In this document: positions 10,090 through 20,933 of the stretch, piece after piece
Layout of the letters: each line of letters starts with the position of its first letter
Position numbering within the stretch: the stretch's first letter is position 1
DNA from: Macrolepiota albuminosa
Taxonomy: Eukaryota > Basidiomycota > Agaricomycetes > Agaricales > Agaricaceae
Assembly: GCA_027475525.1 (NCBI GenBank)
Contig: JAMWFC010000055.1
Span: 910,212-974,211, forward strand
Direction: 5' to 3'
DNA: 64,000 bases
Notes under the pieces: generated by a model
What the model was told of the DNA's origin: nothing
The model's database searches: none
The model's input: the letters and a program-made list of their open reading frames with translations, nothing else
Program-made: the position numbers and the translations under genes

Positions 10090-12507
10090 ATGTCTACCGC
10101 TTGTCTTGACAAAGAAGTTTTAATTCCCTTATCCGCTACCAACGCTGAGCTTTCCCAGAAAAACCCAAACATTACCGACTCCGCTCTAGCGTACTTATAC
10201 CTTACCGCTTCCGAATCTTTTCAAAATATTGCGTCTACCAATACATATCTCACTACCCTTCTCAGAGCCTCGTCTCCTGCCGTTCTTGGACTTGCTGCCC
10301 CTCAGGCTACAGTTCTCCTTTCCACCTCTGTATATAACCAAGCTAACGCTCCCAAAAGGAAAGGGGTTCAAGTCAAAAAGAAATATAAGCCAGTTGCACT
10401 TAAAACAAAACCCATCGCTACGCACTCTCCTGAGACCTTTAGAATCGAGCGCCAGATCATTGGTGACCCTCTTGCCAACATGCCAGCCTTATCACCGAAT
10501 CCGCCACCCTTTCAGCCCACAGGACGTCTTACCGCAGAACGCCAGCAACAGTTCGCCAAGGAGCATGACACAGGGTTTTTGACCAAAGATGAGTTGGAAG
10601 TCCTTACTGATCTCATCGCTAAGCAAAATAAAGCCTTTGCTTGGGAGGACTCGGAACGCGGCAGCCTCTGTACAGACTTCTTCCCGCCTATCGTAATCCC
10701 GACCATTTCTCATGTGCCATGGACTGAACACAACCAACCGTTACCGCCTGGGATCAAAGCCGAGGTCTGCCAAATCATTAGGACCAAGATAAAGGCTGGC
10801 GTCTACGAGCTCTCCAATAGTTCTTACCGCTCCCAATTGTTTTATGTCCTCAAGAAGAACGGAAATCTGCGCATAGTTCACAGTCTCAAACCGCTAAACA
10901 GAGTTACCATACGACACTCTGGCATACTGCCTTTCCCTGACCACGTTGCCAAGTCCTTTGCCGGACGTATTTGTGGCACCACCCTTGACCTCTACGTTGG
11001 CTACGACAAACGCCTGATACACCCTTCTTCCCAGGACCTCACTACTTTTCAAACTCTGTTTGGCGTGTTGCACCTAGTCACTTTACCAATGGGCTGGACA
11101 AACTCAGTCCCCATATTCCATGACGACATCACCTTCATCCTCCAAACCGAGATACCACATCATGTTCTTAGCTTCATTGATGATGTTGGCGTCAAAGGCC
11201 CCAAAGACTGGCGACTTGTAAACGGCTTACCAGCAACCCATCCCGAAAACTCCAACATTTGCTTGGCGCTATGGGAGTTTTTCCTCCTGCTCAACCGGGT
11301 TCTCCAACATATGAAGTATAGCGGTGGAACCTTTAGCAGCCATAAGCTTCTCCTTTGCATGCCAAGGTTCAAAATACTTGGTCACATCTGCACTCCTGAT
11401 GGACGCATTCCCAACGAGTCTCGCCTAACACTTCTGGAGCGATGGAGTCCTTGCCACGACTTATCTGAAGTTTGTGCCTTTCTTGGTACTGTTGGCGTTC
11501 TCAGGATATTCGTCAAGAATTTTGCCCATCGTGCACATGCCCTTAACCGACTCACCCGCACCAACGAGCCCTTCGAATTTGGGCCAGACCAGGTCACTGC
11601 ACAACGAGACTTAGTAAAAGCCCTACAAGACGCCAAGCCCCTAGTTCCCATTGATTATAGCTCTGCCGACCCTGTTATCTTGGCGGTGGATACCTCATAC
11701 ATTGCCGTTGGCTACTTCTTGTGTCAGTGCCTTAGTGACAATCAGAAACAGCAACGCTACAACCGCTTTGGGTCTATCACACTAAACGACAGAGAGTCTC
11801 GCTACAGTCAGCCTAAGCTAGAGCTCTATGGACTCTTCAAAGCCTTCCGGTCGCTAAAGATGTATTTGATTGGCGTGTGGAACCTTATTGTTGAAGTCGA
11901 TGCTAGGTACATCAAAGGCATGCTGCAGAATCCTGATATCCAGCCATCTGCTAGCATGAACTGGTGGGTAGTCGCTATCCTCATGTTTCACTTTGAATTG
12001 GTCCATGTCAAGAGCTCTTTCCACCGACCAGATGGACTCTCTAGGCGACCATGGCAACCTGGCGACCCAGCAGAGGATCCACAGGTGGATAGCGATTTCG
12101 AGGACTGGATCGACCGATTACACGGTTTCGTGCACCTTATACAACAACCAATTCCCTTGCTGCGACGGCAACAGCCTACCAGTATCCTTTTACATCCCAT
12201 TGTCCCTTATCGCCCTGAGACCTTTAGTGCACCTCTCACATTCTACATGGCAAGCATCCAAGGCCAAAACTTGCCTCCAGTAAAAGTCATACAAGAATCC
12301 CATCTGCTAAGAGAAGACAGCAGAAACCTGACCTACGATGCCATTCCCCAATCCGCCAAGGCAAAGGCAGAAGACAGTCGTCTGTTAATAGTTGAACAAT
12401 GGATACAAGACCTTAAGCGACCCGCAGGCCTTACTGACAAACAATTCGCAACCTTTATCCAATACGCTACTCGTTTCTTCTTTACCGACAACCACCTTTG
12501 GCGATGA
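10090..12507 (+). CDS. pol: Reverse transcriptase-RNase H of element B (intact 805-codon ORF)
   Basis: Copies element RNA into DNA and degrades the RNA strand. The ORF is open over the whole length. The RT core shows LPMGWTNSV and the catalytic SFIDDVG (FIDD in place of YIDD) at about 11170; the RNase H domain shows ILAVDTSYIAVG (first Asp), KLELYGL (Glu) and VEVDARYI (Asp) up to about 11910, followed by a HVKSSFHRPDGLSRRP block typical of gypsy elements. The true coding frame begins before the pogo element, near 7346. The ORF ends at TGA 12505 right after LWR; element A has TGA at the same codon. The codons after it continue in the same frame into the integrase. Confidence 0.9.
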   Translation: MSTACLDKEVLIPLSATNAELSQKNPNITDSALAYLYLTASESFQNIASTNTYLTTLLRASSPAVLGLAAPQATVLLSTSVYNQANAPKRKGVQVKKKYKPVALKTKPIATHSPETFRIERQIIGDPLANMPALSPNPPPFQPTGRLTAERQQQFAKEHDTGFLTKDELEVLTDLIAKQNKAFAWEDSERGSLCTDFFPPIVIPTISHVPWTEHNQPLPPGIKAEVCQIIRTKIKAGVYELSNSSYRSQLFYVLKKNGNLRIVHSLKPLNRVTIRHSGILPFPDHVAKSFAGRICGTTLDLYVGYDKRLIHPSSQDLTTFQTLFGVLHLVTLPMGWTNSVPIFHDDITFILQTEIPHHVLSFIDDVGVKGPKDWRLVNGLPATHPENSNICLALWEFFLLLNRVLQHMKYSGGTFSSHKLLLCMPRFKILGHICTPDGRIPNESRLTLLERWSPCHDLSEVCAFLGTVGVLRIFVKNFAHRAHALNRLTRTNEPFEFGPDQVTAQRDLVKALQDAKPLVPIDYSSADPVILAVDTSYIAVGYFLCQCLSDNQKQQRYNRFGSITLNDRESRYSQPKLELYGLFKAFRSLKMYLIGVWNLIVEVDARYIKGMLQNPDIQPSASMNWWVVAILMFHFELVHVKSSFHRPDGLSRRPWQPGDPAEDPQVDSDFEDWIDRLHGFVHLIQQPIPLLRRQQPTSILLHPIVPYRPETFSAPLTFYMASIQGQNLPPVKVIQESHLLREDSRNLTYDAIPQSAKAKAEDSRLLIVEQWIQDLKRPAGLTDKQFATFIQYATRFFFTDNHLWR

Positions 12508-13494
12508 AATCGAGATGGCGCTCACCAACTGATCATCAAGCCAGAAAGTCGCTTATGCATCCTGCACGCCATGCATGACGAGCTAGGATATAGAGGTCTG
12601 TATGCTACCCAAGCCTCTCTTTTAGAATGATTCTGGTGGCCACACGCTAGTGCCAACATCGCTTGGTACATTAAGACTTGCCACCTCTGCCAAATTCAAC
12701 AAACATGCCAAGTGCTTATCCTGCCAACCGTTGCAACGCCAGCCCCCCTCTTCAGCAAAATTTATGTTGACACCATGCACATGCCCAAATCTGGTCGCTA
12801 CAAGTACATTATTCAAGGTCGTTGCTCGCTAATCCACTGGCCTGAATTTTGAATGCTTCAAAGAGAAAACATGGAGGTGGTCACTAAGTGGCTGTATGAG
12901 GACGTCATTTGCCATTGAGGAGCGCTAAGGGAAATTGTTACAGATAACGGTGCGCCAATTATCAAAGCGCTAACCTATCTCGCCAAGAAATACAACATTC
13001 ATCACATTCGAGTATCTGGCTACAACAAATGTGCCAATGGCCTGGTAGAGAGACCACACTTTGATGTTCGGCAAGTGCTCTTCAAGATGGTCGATGGCAA
13101 TGAGTCTCGTTGGAGTGAGGTGACATATTCAGTATTTTGGTCGGAAAGAGTTACCATTCGTAAGTGCATGGGTTGCTCTCTTTATTACGCAGCTACTGGC
13201 ACCCACCCTTTACTCCCTGCCAATATTATAGAAGCGACCTACCTTCAACCAGCACCCAACAGTATCTTAGCAACTACCAATCTGATCGCCAGACGAGCTA
13301 TTGATCTCCAGCAAAGGAAAGAAGATTTAGAGCGACTCCACGAGGTAGTCTTTAGCGCCCGTCACCAAGCAGCCTTGCGATTCGAGACTGAGCATAGCGC
13401 TACTATCAAAGATTACAACTTTCCAAGAGAAGTGCTAGTACTTATGTGCAACTCCAAAATTGAGACCTCATATAACAAGAAAATGCGCCCACGC
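12508..13494 (+). pseudogene. Integrase of element B, N-terminal and core part (split by element A)
   Basis: Joins element cDNA to the host genome. An H-H-C-C zinc domain (HDELGYRG ... CHLCQIQQ) lies at about 12570-12710; the core shows YVDTMHMPKSG (first Asp), IVTDNGAP (second Asp) and ANGLVERPHF (Glu). Stops at 12626, 12850 and 12916 correspond to Arg, Arg and Trp codons in element A (CGA to TGA, TGG to TGA). It is in the same frame as the RT ORF. Element A enters after ACGC at 13491-13494; the C-terminal part continues at 27259. Confidence 0.85.
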
Positions 13495-14614
13495 TAATGA
13501 CGCCAACTGTAGTTGGATGCGCTGGACATATACGCAGTACAACGCCGTCTCCAGCGCCTGGCGTACAGGTTTGTGAAGAGTCCTGGCAGGGTTCCGGTGT
13601 GCTTGAGCAGAGGTGATAGGGCGATGCGCTAGATGATAGCGCCTCGGGTGCTACCTAGCAAGTGATAAGCGTCGTAGTTTAGGAGAAGTTATAGAGAATA
13701 AAACAAATAGCGCAGTGTAGCGTGCCTGTAGGTGGCACCGTAAACAACAAAGACGAGATAGACAAAGCTAGCGCCAAACTTGGTGACAAAGTCAGGCAAT
13801 GCTAGCGTGATTTGAACGCTAAGTGTAACTGGGTGCTCAAGAGGTTACGATTCATTGGTGTATACATGGCAAGTGGCTGGTTTTTATACTATGCGCTACG
13901 GTATTTCCAAAATAAGTCTATTGACGGCGCTACCAATTAGCACCTCTCTTTGTGGCTGTTTTATACTATGCGCTACGGTATTTCCAAAATAAGTCTATTG
14001 ACGGCGCTACCAATTAGCACCTCTCTTTGTGGCTGTAGCTAACGGCCACCTGTCAACGGCGACCTGCAGCACATGGGTGATGGCGACCAACAGCGACTCT
14101 AAAACTACTTAGAAGTGGTATGAGTTTGCTCACTTTTTGATGTAATTTAATTGGCCATGCCATCCTGGAGTATGGTCGGGGAATCCTTGACAAATGCCGT
14201 GAGCGCTAATTCCAGCGCTAAACATTGTACCATCTTTTGATAGATTTAAATGTCGGATCTGCGTGTATCCTGTCTCGTCATCATTGATTCCTTTAGACTT
14301 CTGATTGGGGTGCCTTGGTGATTGACAGCACCAATTGCTAACTCCTTTCAGTATTGATTGGGGTTTGGTCAGAGTCACCTCCTGCCGTTGTGCTAGCGCT
14401 ATGAGTTCTGAGCCTTCTTGGTCTTCAAAGTAACTGAGTGGAGTGCGCTGAGGGGCTGATACTGGTGATTGAGATGAATGGATAAGTCTTGCCATAGAGC
14501 ACCCGCGCTAGGGCTGCTCTGTACCCAAGGCTGGTCGCTAGAGTCTCTAGTGTGTCAAGTGTTGGTCGGCCTATAATGTCCCTTGATGCGCTCAGCCCGA
14601 GTAGAAGCCTATCA
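13495..14614 (-). repeat. 3' LTR of element A
   Basis: Reads TGATAGGCTTCTACTCGG from 14614 downwards and ends at 13495. 1120 bp, or 1043 bp without the 77-bp duplication at 13882-14035, exactly the length of the 5' LTR. The two differ by scattered transitions. Confidence 0.9.
13882..14035. repeat. 77-bp tandem duplication 3
   Basis: 13882-13958 is repeated at 13959-14035. The partner LTR at 26212-27254 has one copy with no base missing. Confidence 0.95.
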
Positions 14615-14626
14615 TCTCCCCCCAAC
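14615..14626 (-). other. Polypurine tract of element A
   Basis: GTTGGGGGGAGA on the - strand, directly before the 3' LTR; primes plus-strand DNA synthesis. The B equivalent is GTTGGAGGAAGA at 31384-31395. The adjoining CAACTGAAAA and TTGACTG...CCTCAGTCA words are also conserved. Confidence 0.8.
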
Positions 14627-14701
14627 TGAAAAATTGACTGTCCTCAGTCAAACGCCGTCATTAATTTGACTGCACTAGTCCGTATAATGCCGCCGGCACC
14701 T

Positions 14702-14709
14702 TATAAAAG
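14702..14709 (+). promoter_or_regulatory. TATA box of the antisense accessory gene in A
   Basis: TATAAAAG lies 50 bp before the ATG at 14759 and about 90 bp from the LTR boundary, so the antisense gene probably has its own promoter next to the 3' LTR. Confidence 0.5.
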
Positions 14710-14758
14710 TTGTTCTCAGCACTTCACCTTCCTGTATTTTCCTTCCCATCTTTCCAGC

Positions 14759-17266
14759 ATGTCCACTCCTTTTGATGCCTCTGCTCTCCGCAATTTCCTG
14801 GCTAAGGCCTCCTATTTATTTGATCGCGCTAAGTCTGTCGGTCCCGCCAATGCGCCACAAACTGTCCCTGGCATTATGCAACTCTATCGGCGCTGGCTCG
14901 TGGTCCACGGCTCTGACAGTTCTTGGGAGCGGGGTGACGAGGTTTGCGAGTGGTGTGTGGCCCGATACTGTGAGTACGAAGGTGCCAATTGGTTGCGCCC
15001 TTTCACGGACCTTTTTGTAAGTTTCTAAGTTTGATTTTGGCTTTGTGGCACTAAGGTTCAGCGCCCATACTAGGCTCCCTCCTTATCCGATGAGATCGAC
15101 ACGTTGTTGGCTAGTACCGAGGTCAGCGAAGTAAGTCCTTCCTTTTCTTCCCCCTTTTTTCCACTGTTAATCCTTGAGTAGTCGGTTGCCACGTCTCCCA
15201 CTGTCGCCAGTCTTCCTACTGCCCCATTGGCCTCTACTGTCCCTTCTGTTCCTACTGCCCCTCCTTCTTTGACTTCTGTTCCGCCTCCTTCTGTTCTTGG
15301 CAGCCCTTTTTGTGGCGCTGCTTCTTCCACTCGCCCTGCCCAAGCGCTGCTTCTCCCGTTTGCACTCCCCATTCAGCCATCAAATGTATTGCCGTTTCTT
15401 GTAGCGAGCCACAACCCGGCCCGACGCGCCCAACTTCCCATGGTCCTCCGCATAATTTTGCCATTGTTATTGAACGAGCGCCTCCTGCTCGTGCTAGTTC
15501 TCCTAAACGTACCGTGTGTTCCTCCCCTATCTTTCTTATTCCATTTTTCTGACTTCTCCCCTTTCAGATCAATCTCCCTGCTCGTGTTGCCCCTTTGTAT
15601 GTCGTAAGTGCTTTGTTTGTTGTCGCTAGACTTTAGCGCCTAAATTTTAATGTCGATAGGCATCTAACCAGACCATGTTCACCGACGCGGAGCTTCATGA
15701 CCTGTTGCGTCTTCACCATGATACTACCGTTATTGATACCGGCATCCCGGCTGGTGTCCAAGTACTGGGCGCCAAGAAGAAGGTTACCGTTGCACCCTTG
15801 GAACGTCGCGCATTTAGGGCAAAGATTGGCGCGGTAAGTACTGGTTTGCCCATTGGTAGGTTGATGCCGTCGCTGACTTCTTTCTTAGTGTGACAAGTGT
15901 TGGTCTGAGAATGATCCTGAGGGCTGCTGATTTCCTACCGCCTCTCTGCCTTGCTATCGGTGCGATGCGTTGAAACAAGGCTGCACCTTCAACAGGATTC
16001 GTACTTGTGAATGTGGTAGGGACGCCATCATGCAAAGGAACTATGAGCGTGCGGTGTTGGTTCGTAACGCCCAGGACTTTGTGTTGCAGCAATGTGATCT
16101 GGCGGCTACTCACCAGCCCACAGTGATCAGTGCAGCCAGCCTGGTGCTGCTGACTACCCAGGATGGTACCACCATGGCGGCACCTTTCGCTCGCTCTCCT
16201 TGTCGTCCCATTCCTTCGAAACGTAAGCCTGTTGCTGCATCTCCTGGCAAGAGTCCTGGCAAGCGCCGCAAGCTAGCGCCTGCTATGCCTGTGGTTTTGT
16301 CTTCGACTGAGTCGTCTACGGATGAGGAGGAGGGCACTGAGAGGGATGCCGAGGGAGAGGATGATGATGAAGCTGAGCCCATTGTCGATGCCGATGCGCT
16401 GTTGGCGGTACGTGCTCTCCTGCTTTGCCTTACTCCCCCTATTGCCGCTAACCCTCATCAGAGTGGCCCCAGTGGTAACCAGTACGCGTTCTCCTAACCT
16501 CTTTTTCTTGCGTGCTAACTTCTTGACTGGTAGGTCCCCCACTCCTGTTCCCGCCGTAGTGGCTATTCCTGCTGCCGAAGATGTCATTATGTCTGTCGCT
16601 GGCGCTACCCCTGCCCCCGAGCTGGTTGTGGCTAGCGACACTCCTGTTGCTCTTCTTATTACTCCGTCCCTTACTCCTCCCCACAGCTTCTCCTCTTTTC
16701 CTAGTAGTTGCGAGACTTCTACAGCGCCAGAGTCCGAAGGAACTTTGGTACCGCAGGGTGAGCGTCGTCGCTGCTAGAGGTACCTGCCTTCCTACGGTAT
16801 CCACCTATCTTCTGCCAGACCTATGTCTCCCAGCGATAAGCGTCATGAATGGACACCTCGTGCGCCTGTAACTGTTCAGGTACGCCCCTTTCTTATTAGC
16901 TTCTTTTCTCCACTTTTCTGATTTCTTGGTAAGTTTGATCCCTTTTGGATGCCCCCTCCTGCCATGCGAGTTTCTGGCGATGCCTTCCCTTGGCTCGGAG
17001 ACGAGTTCTCCTATCCCGTTACTCCCCTCTGTCCCTCTGCCGACCTTCACCAGCAACTTCGCCATATCGAGGACCTGACCAAAGTCGCTGGTCACGAGCT
17101 TGCCAACCTGCATCCTCGTGTCTCCACCTTAGCGCGCCGTGAGCGCCTCCTGCTCGAGCTTCATGACGATATCACTAATGCGCTTGAGTGGCAAGCGAAT
17201 AATGCAATCCAGGACGGGGACTTGCTTCCTTTGGGCGATCCCGCCCTTCCCGAGTATGATCCGTAG
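14759..17266 (+). pseudogene. Antisense accessory gene 1 of element A (Zn2Cys6-like cluster protein)
   Basis: Coded opposite to gag-pol. Visible exons: 14759-15015 (M-S-T-P-F-D start, motif EWCVARYCEYEG-NWLRPF), a short exon ending about 15129, a Pro/Ser/Thr-rich part (about 15181-15605), 15675-15835, then from 15889 the cysteine cluster CX2CX8CX8CX2CX6C, followed by a Lys/Arg-rich segment, an acidic Ser/Glu stretch, and a last exon (about 16937-17266) with GDAFPWLG/YPVTPL and WQANNAIQDGDLLPL. Introns start GTAAGT and end TAG/CAG. A homologous gene lies at the same antisense place in element B, and a third copy at 1-3618. Trp codons changed to TGA (after the third Cys) and TAG (16774) show G-to-A decay. 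Function unknown; a DNA-binding or regulatory role is inference from the cysteine spacing. Confidence 0.75.
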
Positions 17267-17657
17267 TTGCCGACCCGTAGCGCTTTAAACTTTTTATGGA
17301 CTTTGTTGTTTGATAAGTACTTTGTAGTGTGCGATACTAAAAATAAACACCCCCCCTTGCTTCAAATTGTCAGTTTGTAAGTAATCAAAAGAAAAATAAG
17401 TAAAAGGGGAAATGCTCAGTAAATCATCATGGCGTAAAAACCCCTATTACCAGCGCGACCCAATAGCCAATATTGTGCCAGCCTAGGAAGAAATAGGTAT
17501 CGTCTGTAGAAAAATAAGTCGATTCATGCAAGAAGTTTTAATGTATAAGAAATAGAGTGCCACTGATTGCTTGTGGTTATTTGGTGATGGTGGCTATAAG
17601 CGCTAGATCTCGAAGGTTAATTTCCTCTTTGTGCGACCTAAAATGAGTTCCAGCGCA

Positions 17658-17811
17658 GCCTATTGGTTCGTGTCTGCGTCAGGGTCCAAGCCCCTTGAGA
17701 AGTGCCCTCCCATGCTGTTGCTAGTTGAAACACTGCCTATTGGTTCGTGTCTGCGTCAGGGTCCAAGCCCCTTGAGAAGTGCCCTCCCATGCTGTTGCTA
17801 GTTGAAACACT
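17658..17811. repeat. 77-bp tandem duplication 4
   Basis: 17658-17734 is repeated at 17735-17811, upstream of accessory gene 2. Confidence 0.95.
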
Positions 17812-17821
17812 GTCCGAGTCC

Positions 17822-17828
17822 TATAAAT
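17822..17828 (+). promoter_or_regulatory. TATA box of antisense accessory gene 2
   Basis: TATAAAT about 43 bp before the ATG at 17865, with a 77-bp duplication ending 11 bp upstream. Confidence 0.4.
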
Positions 17829-18328
17829 TGCCCATGCCTCGACAGCATCTCATCAGTCTTCGCGATGGAAAGCCCAACCAGCATCGTGTGGACTCCCCGT
17901 TGTGATCGTGCTCATATCGTAATTGATCCCCCCACTTTTCTGGAACGCGCTACCTCGTTCTTCCACCACTACCCAGTGGTCGGCGTGCCCGGACTGACCG
18001 ACGGAGTTGTTGAATTAGGTTGTCGCTGCCAGCTACTTCGTGTGGCCTGTGAGATTTGGAACGATGACCTGCCGTTGACCTGTTTCAGTATGGAGAAAAA
18101 CTGGAGTCGGATTTTTCAGGTGCGCTATTGCCTTTTTTGCTCTCCTTCTCTTCTGATAGTCGCCCAATAAAGCAAATCGCGACCAAGGAAACGAAGGAGC
18201 ATCTTGAGTTGCTGCTGGAGGAGAGTCATTATCTGGTTTGTTGCCTTATTATCTCGTTTTCTTCCTTCTAACTCATTGCCTCGCTAGGCGCCCTGCTCAT
18301 CTACTGGTGGCCGTCTTTTTCGTGGTCT

Positions 18329-18482
18329 GGCTGAAGGCTGGCAGCCTCCCAGGCCTCTCCTTCTGCCCGGGCCTTGATGCTCGTCCGTCTCCCATGTTGT
18401 TTATGGGCTGAAGGCTGGCAGCCTCCCAGGCCTCTCCTTCTGCCCGGGCCTTGATGCTCGTCCGTCTCCCATGTTGTTTATG
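18329..18482. repeat. 77-bp tandem duplication 5
   Basis: 18329-18405 is repeated at 18406-18482. Confidence 0.95.
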
Positions 18483-18507
18483 TAAGTCGGCTCCTTCTTT
18501 TCCGTGG

Positions 18508-18661
18508 CGCCACCGGGCTGACAGATTTTGGCTAGTTGATTTCTTTTGTCGTAGTTATATGAAATGCATCGCTGTTGTCCCCCCCGCCACCGGGCTGACA
18601 GATTTTGGCTAGTTGATTTCTTTTGTCGTAGTTATATGAAATGCATCGCTGTTGTCCCCCC
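18508..18661. repeat. 77-bp tandem duplication 6
   Basis: 18508-18584 is repeated at 18585-18661, only 26 bp after duplication 5. Confidence 0.95.
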
Positions 18662-19626
18662 CCCTCATGATTGTTTTGCGCATGTAAGAGTTCCCAAGTA
18701 TCCGCAACCCTGCAAGCAGCTTGAGGTATTTTATGGGTTCTGGCGCTGTTAACCCGGTTAGTATCGTATCATGCCAGAACCTTCCCTCCTTCTTGATGAC
18801 CCCGTACTCGTTCACCGGCCTCTCATCCTAGATTGCCTCAAGCACTTTCTCGCACTAATGCCTGATGGCAGCTTTTTGCACGAGAACAGTAACATATTGA
18901 CCTTTGTGCGCCGGTACCGGATTCTGCTAGCGGCCTCCGCCGAATGGGAGATAGATACAGACCCTGCTCTAGTCACTGTAAACCCTTCATTAGCGCATGC
19001 TTTAGGTAATACTTATGCGTGTCATAGGAGCCCATTACTAGTACTGCTTTGAGTCTTCATAGCCTTCTTTGCGAGACCGGGAGTTTGGTTAGCGCCTATA
19101 CCCCTTTTCCCCTGGCTTTGGTTAGCTAACTCCCTGCCCTTTTCTAGAGCCTTTTCTGGCTCCCCCTTCTGGTTCTTGTTAACCTTAACGCTAGTAGAGC
19201 CATGCTTGCCCGCATGGTCGTTCCTTTCACAGCTTTAGAGCGTCGCTTGGACGAGGTCAGGTGGTACTCATCCCCTGCTCATTCCGCCGCTTCCCCAGGA
19301 CCTTTCCGTGCTCCACCTACAGTCGCTCTTCCCGTGCCTCCTCACACTCCAATGCCTCCCCCTCTAGTCACTCCTCCCGTGCCGCCTAACGCTGCGATGT
19401 GTCCCCCTTCCAGTGCTCCTCCCGCCTATAGGCGACACAAGGAGCGAGTCAAGAGCCCTCATCGGCGGTCTTCATCGTTGTCTCAGATTTTGTAGTCAAA
19501 GATAGTTTAGTAGTGCCGCCTGTATTAGTATCGTCTATTTATTCACCCCTTTTCATGGTTACTGGTGCATGCTTTAAGTCCATAGCAGGGGGCGCTAACC
19601 GCTGGTGCCTCGTTTCTCGTGGTCTT

Positions 19627-20933
19627 TTACTGTTCCTCTTCGTCATCAGGAGTGATCTCGTCATCGTCCACCAACTCAGTCTCTTCAAGCTCTCGCAGTT
19701 TGGCCATGTCAATGTCTAGCGCTGGCAAAGGTAGTGGAATGTGTTCACACGCTAAGTAGGGAATGAGTCAAAATGCCACTACTGGTTGATGCAAAACCGA
19801 GCCGTCCAACTCGCAGAGTACGTAGGCTCCTCCCCTATTGCGGGAAACTACTATGAGGGGCCCTAGGTATCAAGGTTGCATCTTTTTGTTATGGGTAACT
19901 TCGATTTTCAAGTTGCGCATTAGCACTAAGGCGCCAGCTGTAAAGTTGTAGTCTTGGATAGTAGTGCTATGCTCTCTTTCAAATCGTAATGCGGCCTGTC
20001 GTCTAGCTTGAAATACCACCTCGTGTAGGTGCTCTAGATCCTCCATGCGTCGTTGTAAGTCAATGGCGTGCCTAGCGATAAGATCGGTAGAGGACAGGAT
20101 CGAGTTAGGTGGGGGTTGTAAGTACGTTGCCTCCACAATGTCCGCTGGTAGCAAGGGGTGGGTGCCAGTCACCGCATAGTAGGGAGAGCAGCCCATCCTC
20201 TTTCGTACGGTAACCTGCTCTGACCAGAAGACTGAATAAGTCGCCTCGCTCCAGTGACTTTCGTCACCATCGACCGCCTTGAATAGCGCCTGTCAGACAT
20301 CAAAATGAGGCCTTTCTACGATTCCATTGGCGTGTTTATTGTATCCTGAGACTCGGATGTGTTGTATGTTGTATTTCTTGGCAAGATAAGTGAGCGCCTT
20401 GACTATTGACGCTCCGTTGTCTGTGACAATTTTGTGAAGGGCTCCCCATCGGCAGATAACGTCCTCAAAAAGCCACTTAGCTATAGCATCTGTATTTTCT
20501 CGCTGGAGCATACGAAACTCTGGCCAATGTACCAAGGAACACCTTCCTTGAATGATATACTTGTAGCACCCTGACTTGGGCATGTGCATGGTGTCGATAT
20601 ATATTTTTCCGAATAACGGCGCTGGAGTTGCTACTGTTGGGGGAACCCTGACTTGGGCATGTGCATGGTGTCGATATATATTTTTCCGAATAACGGCGCT
20701 GGAGTTGCTACTGTTGGGGGAATCAGAACCTGACGTGTCTGCTGGATTTGACAGAGATGACAAGTGCGAATATACCACGCAATATCGGCGCTAACTTGCG
20801 GCCACCAAAAGCGCTCCAAAAGGTTCGCCCTTGTCGCGTAGAGTCCTTGGTGTCCCAAGTCATCATGCATAGCACGTAGAATCCTAACTCAATTATCCGC
20901 TTTAATTACTAGCTTGTGGGTGCCATCTCTATT
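19627..20933 (-). pseudogene. Integrase of element A
   Basis: H-H-C-C zinc domain (HDDLGHQG ... CHLCQIQQ) near 20868-20750; core with YIDTMHMPKSG, IVTDNGAS and ANGIVERPHF; then a long C-terminal region ending in an acidic EETELVDDDE tail with stop at 19627-19629. This C-terminal region matches the B tail at 27259-27522, which proves that tail belongs to pol. Stops occur at about 20293, 19870 and 19770. A 77-bp duplication at 20568-20721 breaks the frame between the zinc domain and the core; collapsing it restores the frame with no base missing. Confidence 0.85.
20568..20721. repeat. 77-bp tandem duplication 7
   Basis: 20568-20644 is repeated at 20645-20721 within the integrase. Confidence 0.95.

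Larger units (their letters stand above)
17865..19495 (+). pseudogene. Antisense accessory gene 2 of element A, unknown product
   Basis: I do not recognise this protein. Coding-like blocks: 17865-18119 (starts MESPTSIVWTPRCDRAH; ends at a GTGCGC donor), a short Glu/Leu-rich exon near 18178-18236, a Pro/Gly-rich block near 18289-18482, 18771-19052 (starts MPEPSLLLDDPVLVHRPL) and 19202-19495 (ends with a Pro-rich stretch and RRHKERVKSPHRRSSSL). Two 77-bp duplications lie inside it, so exon boundaries are unsure. The basic Ser/Arg tail may be a nuclear signal. It lies between accessory gene 1 and the end of pol, opposite to pol. Element B has no visible counterpart. Confidence 0.45.
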
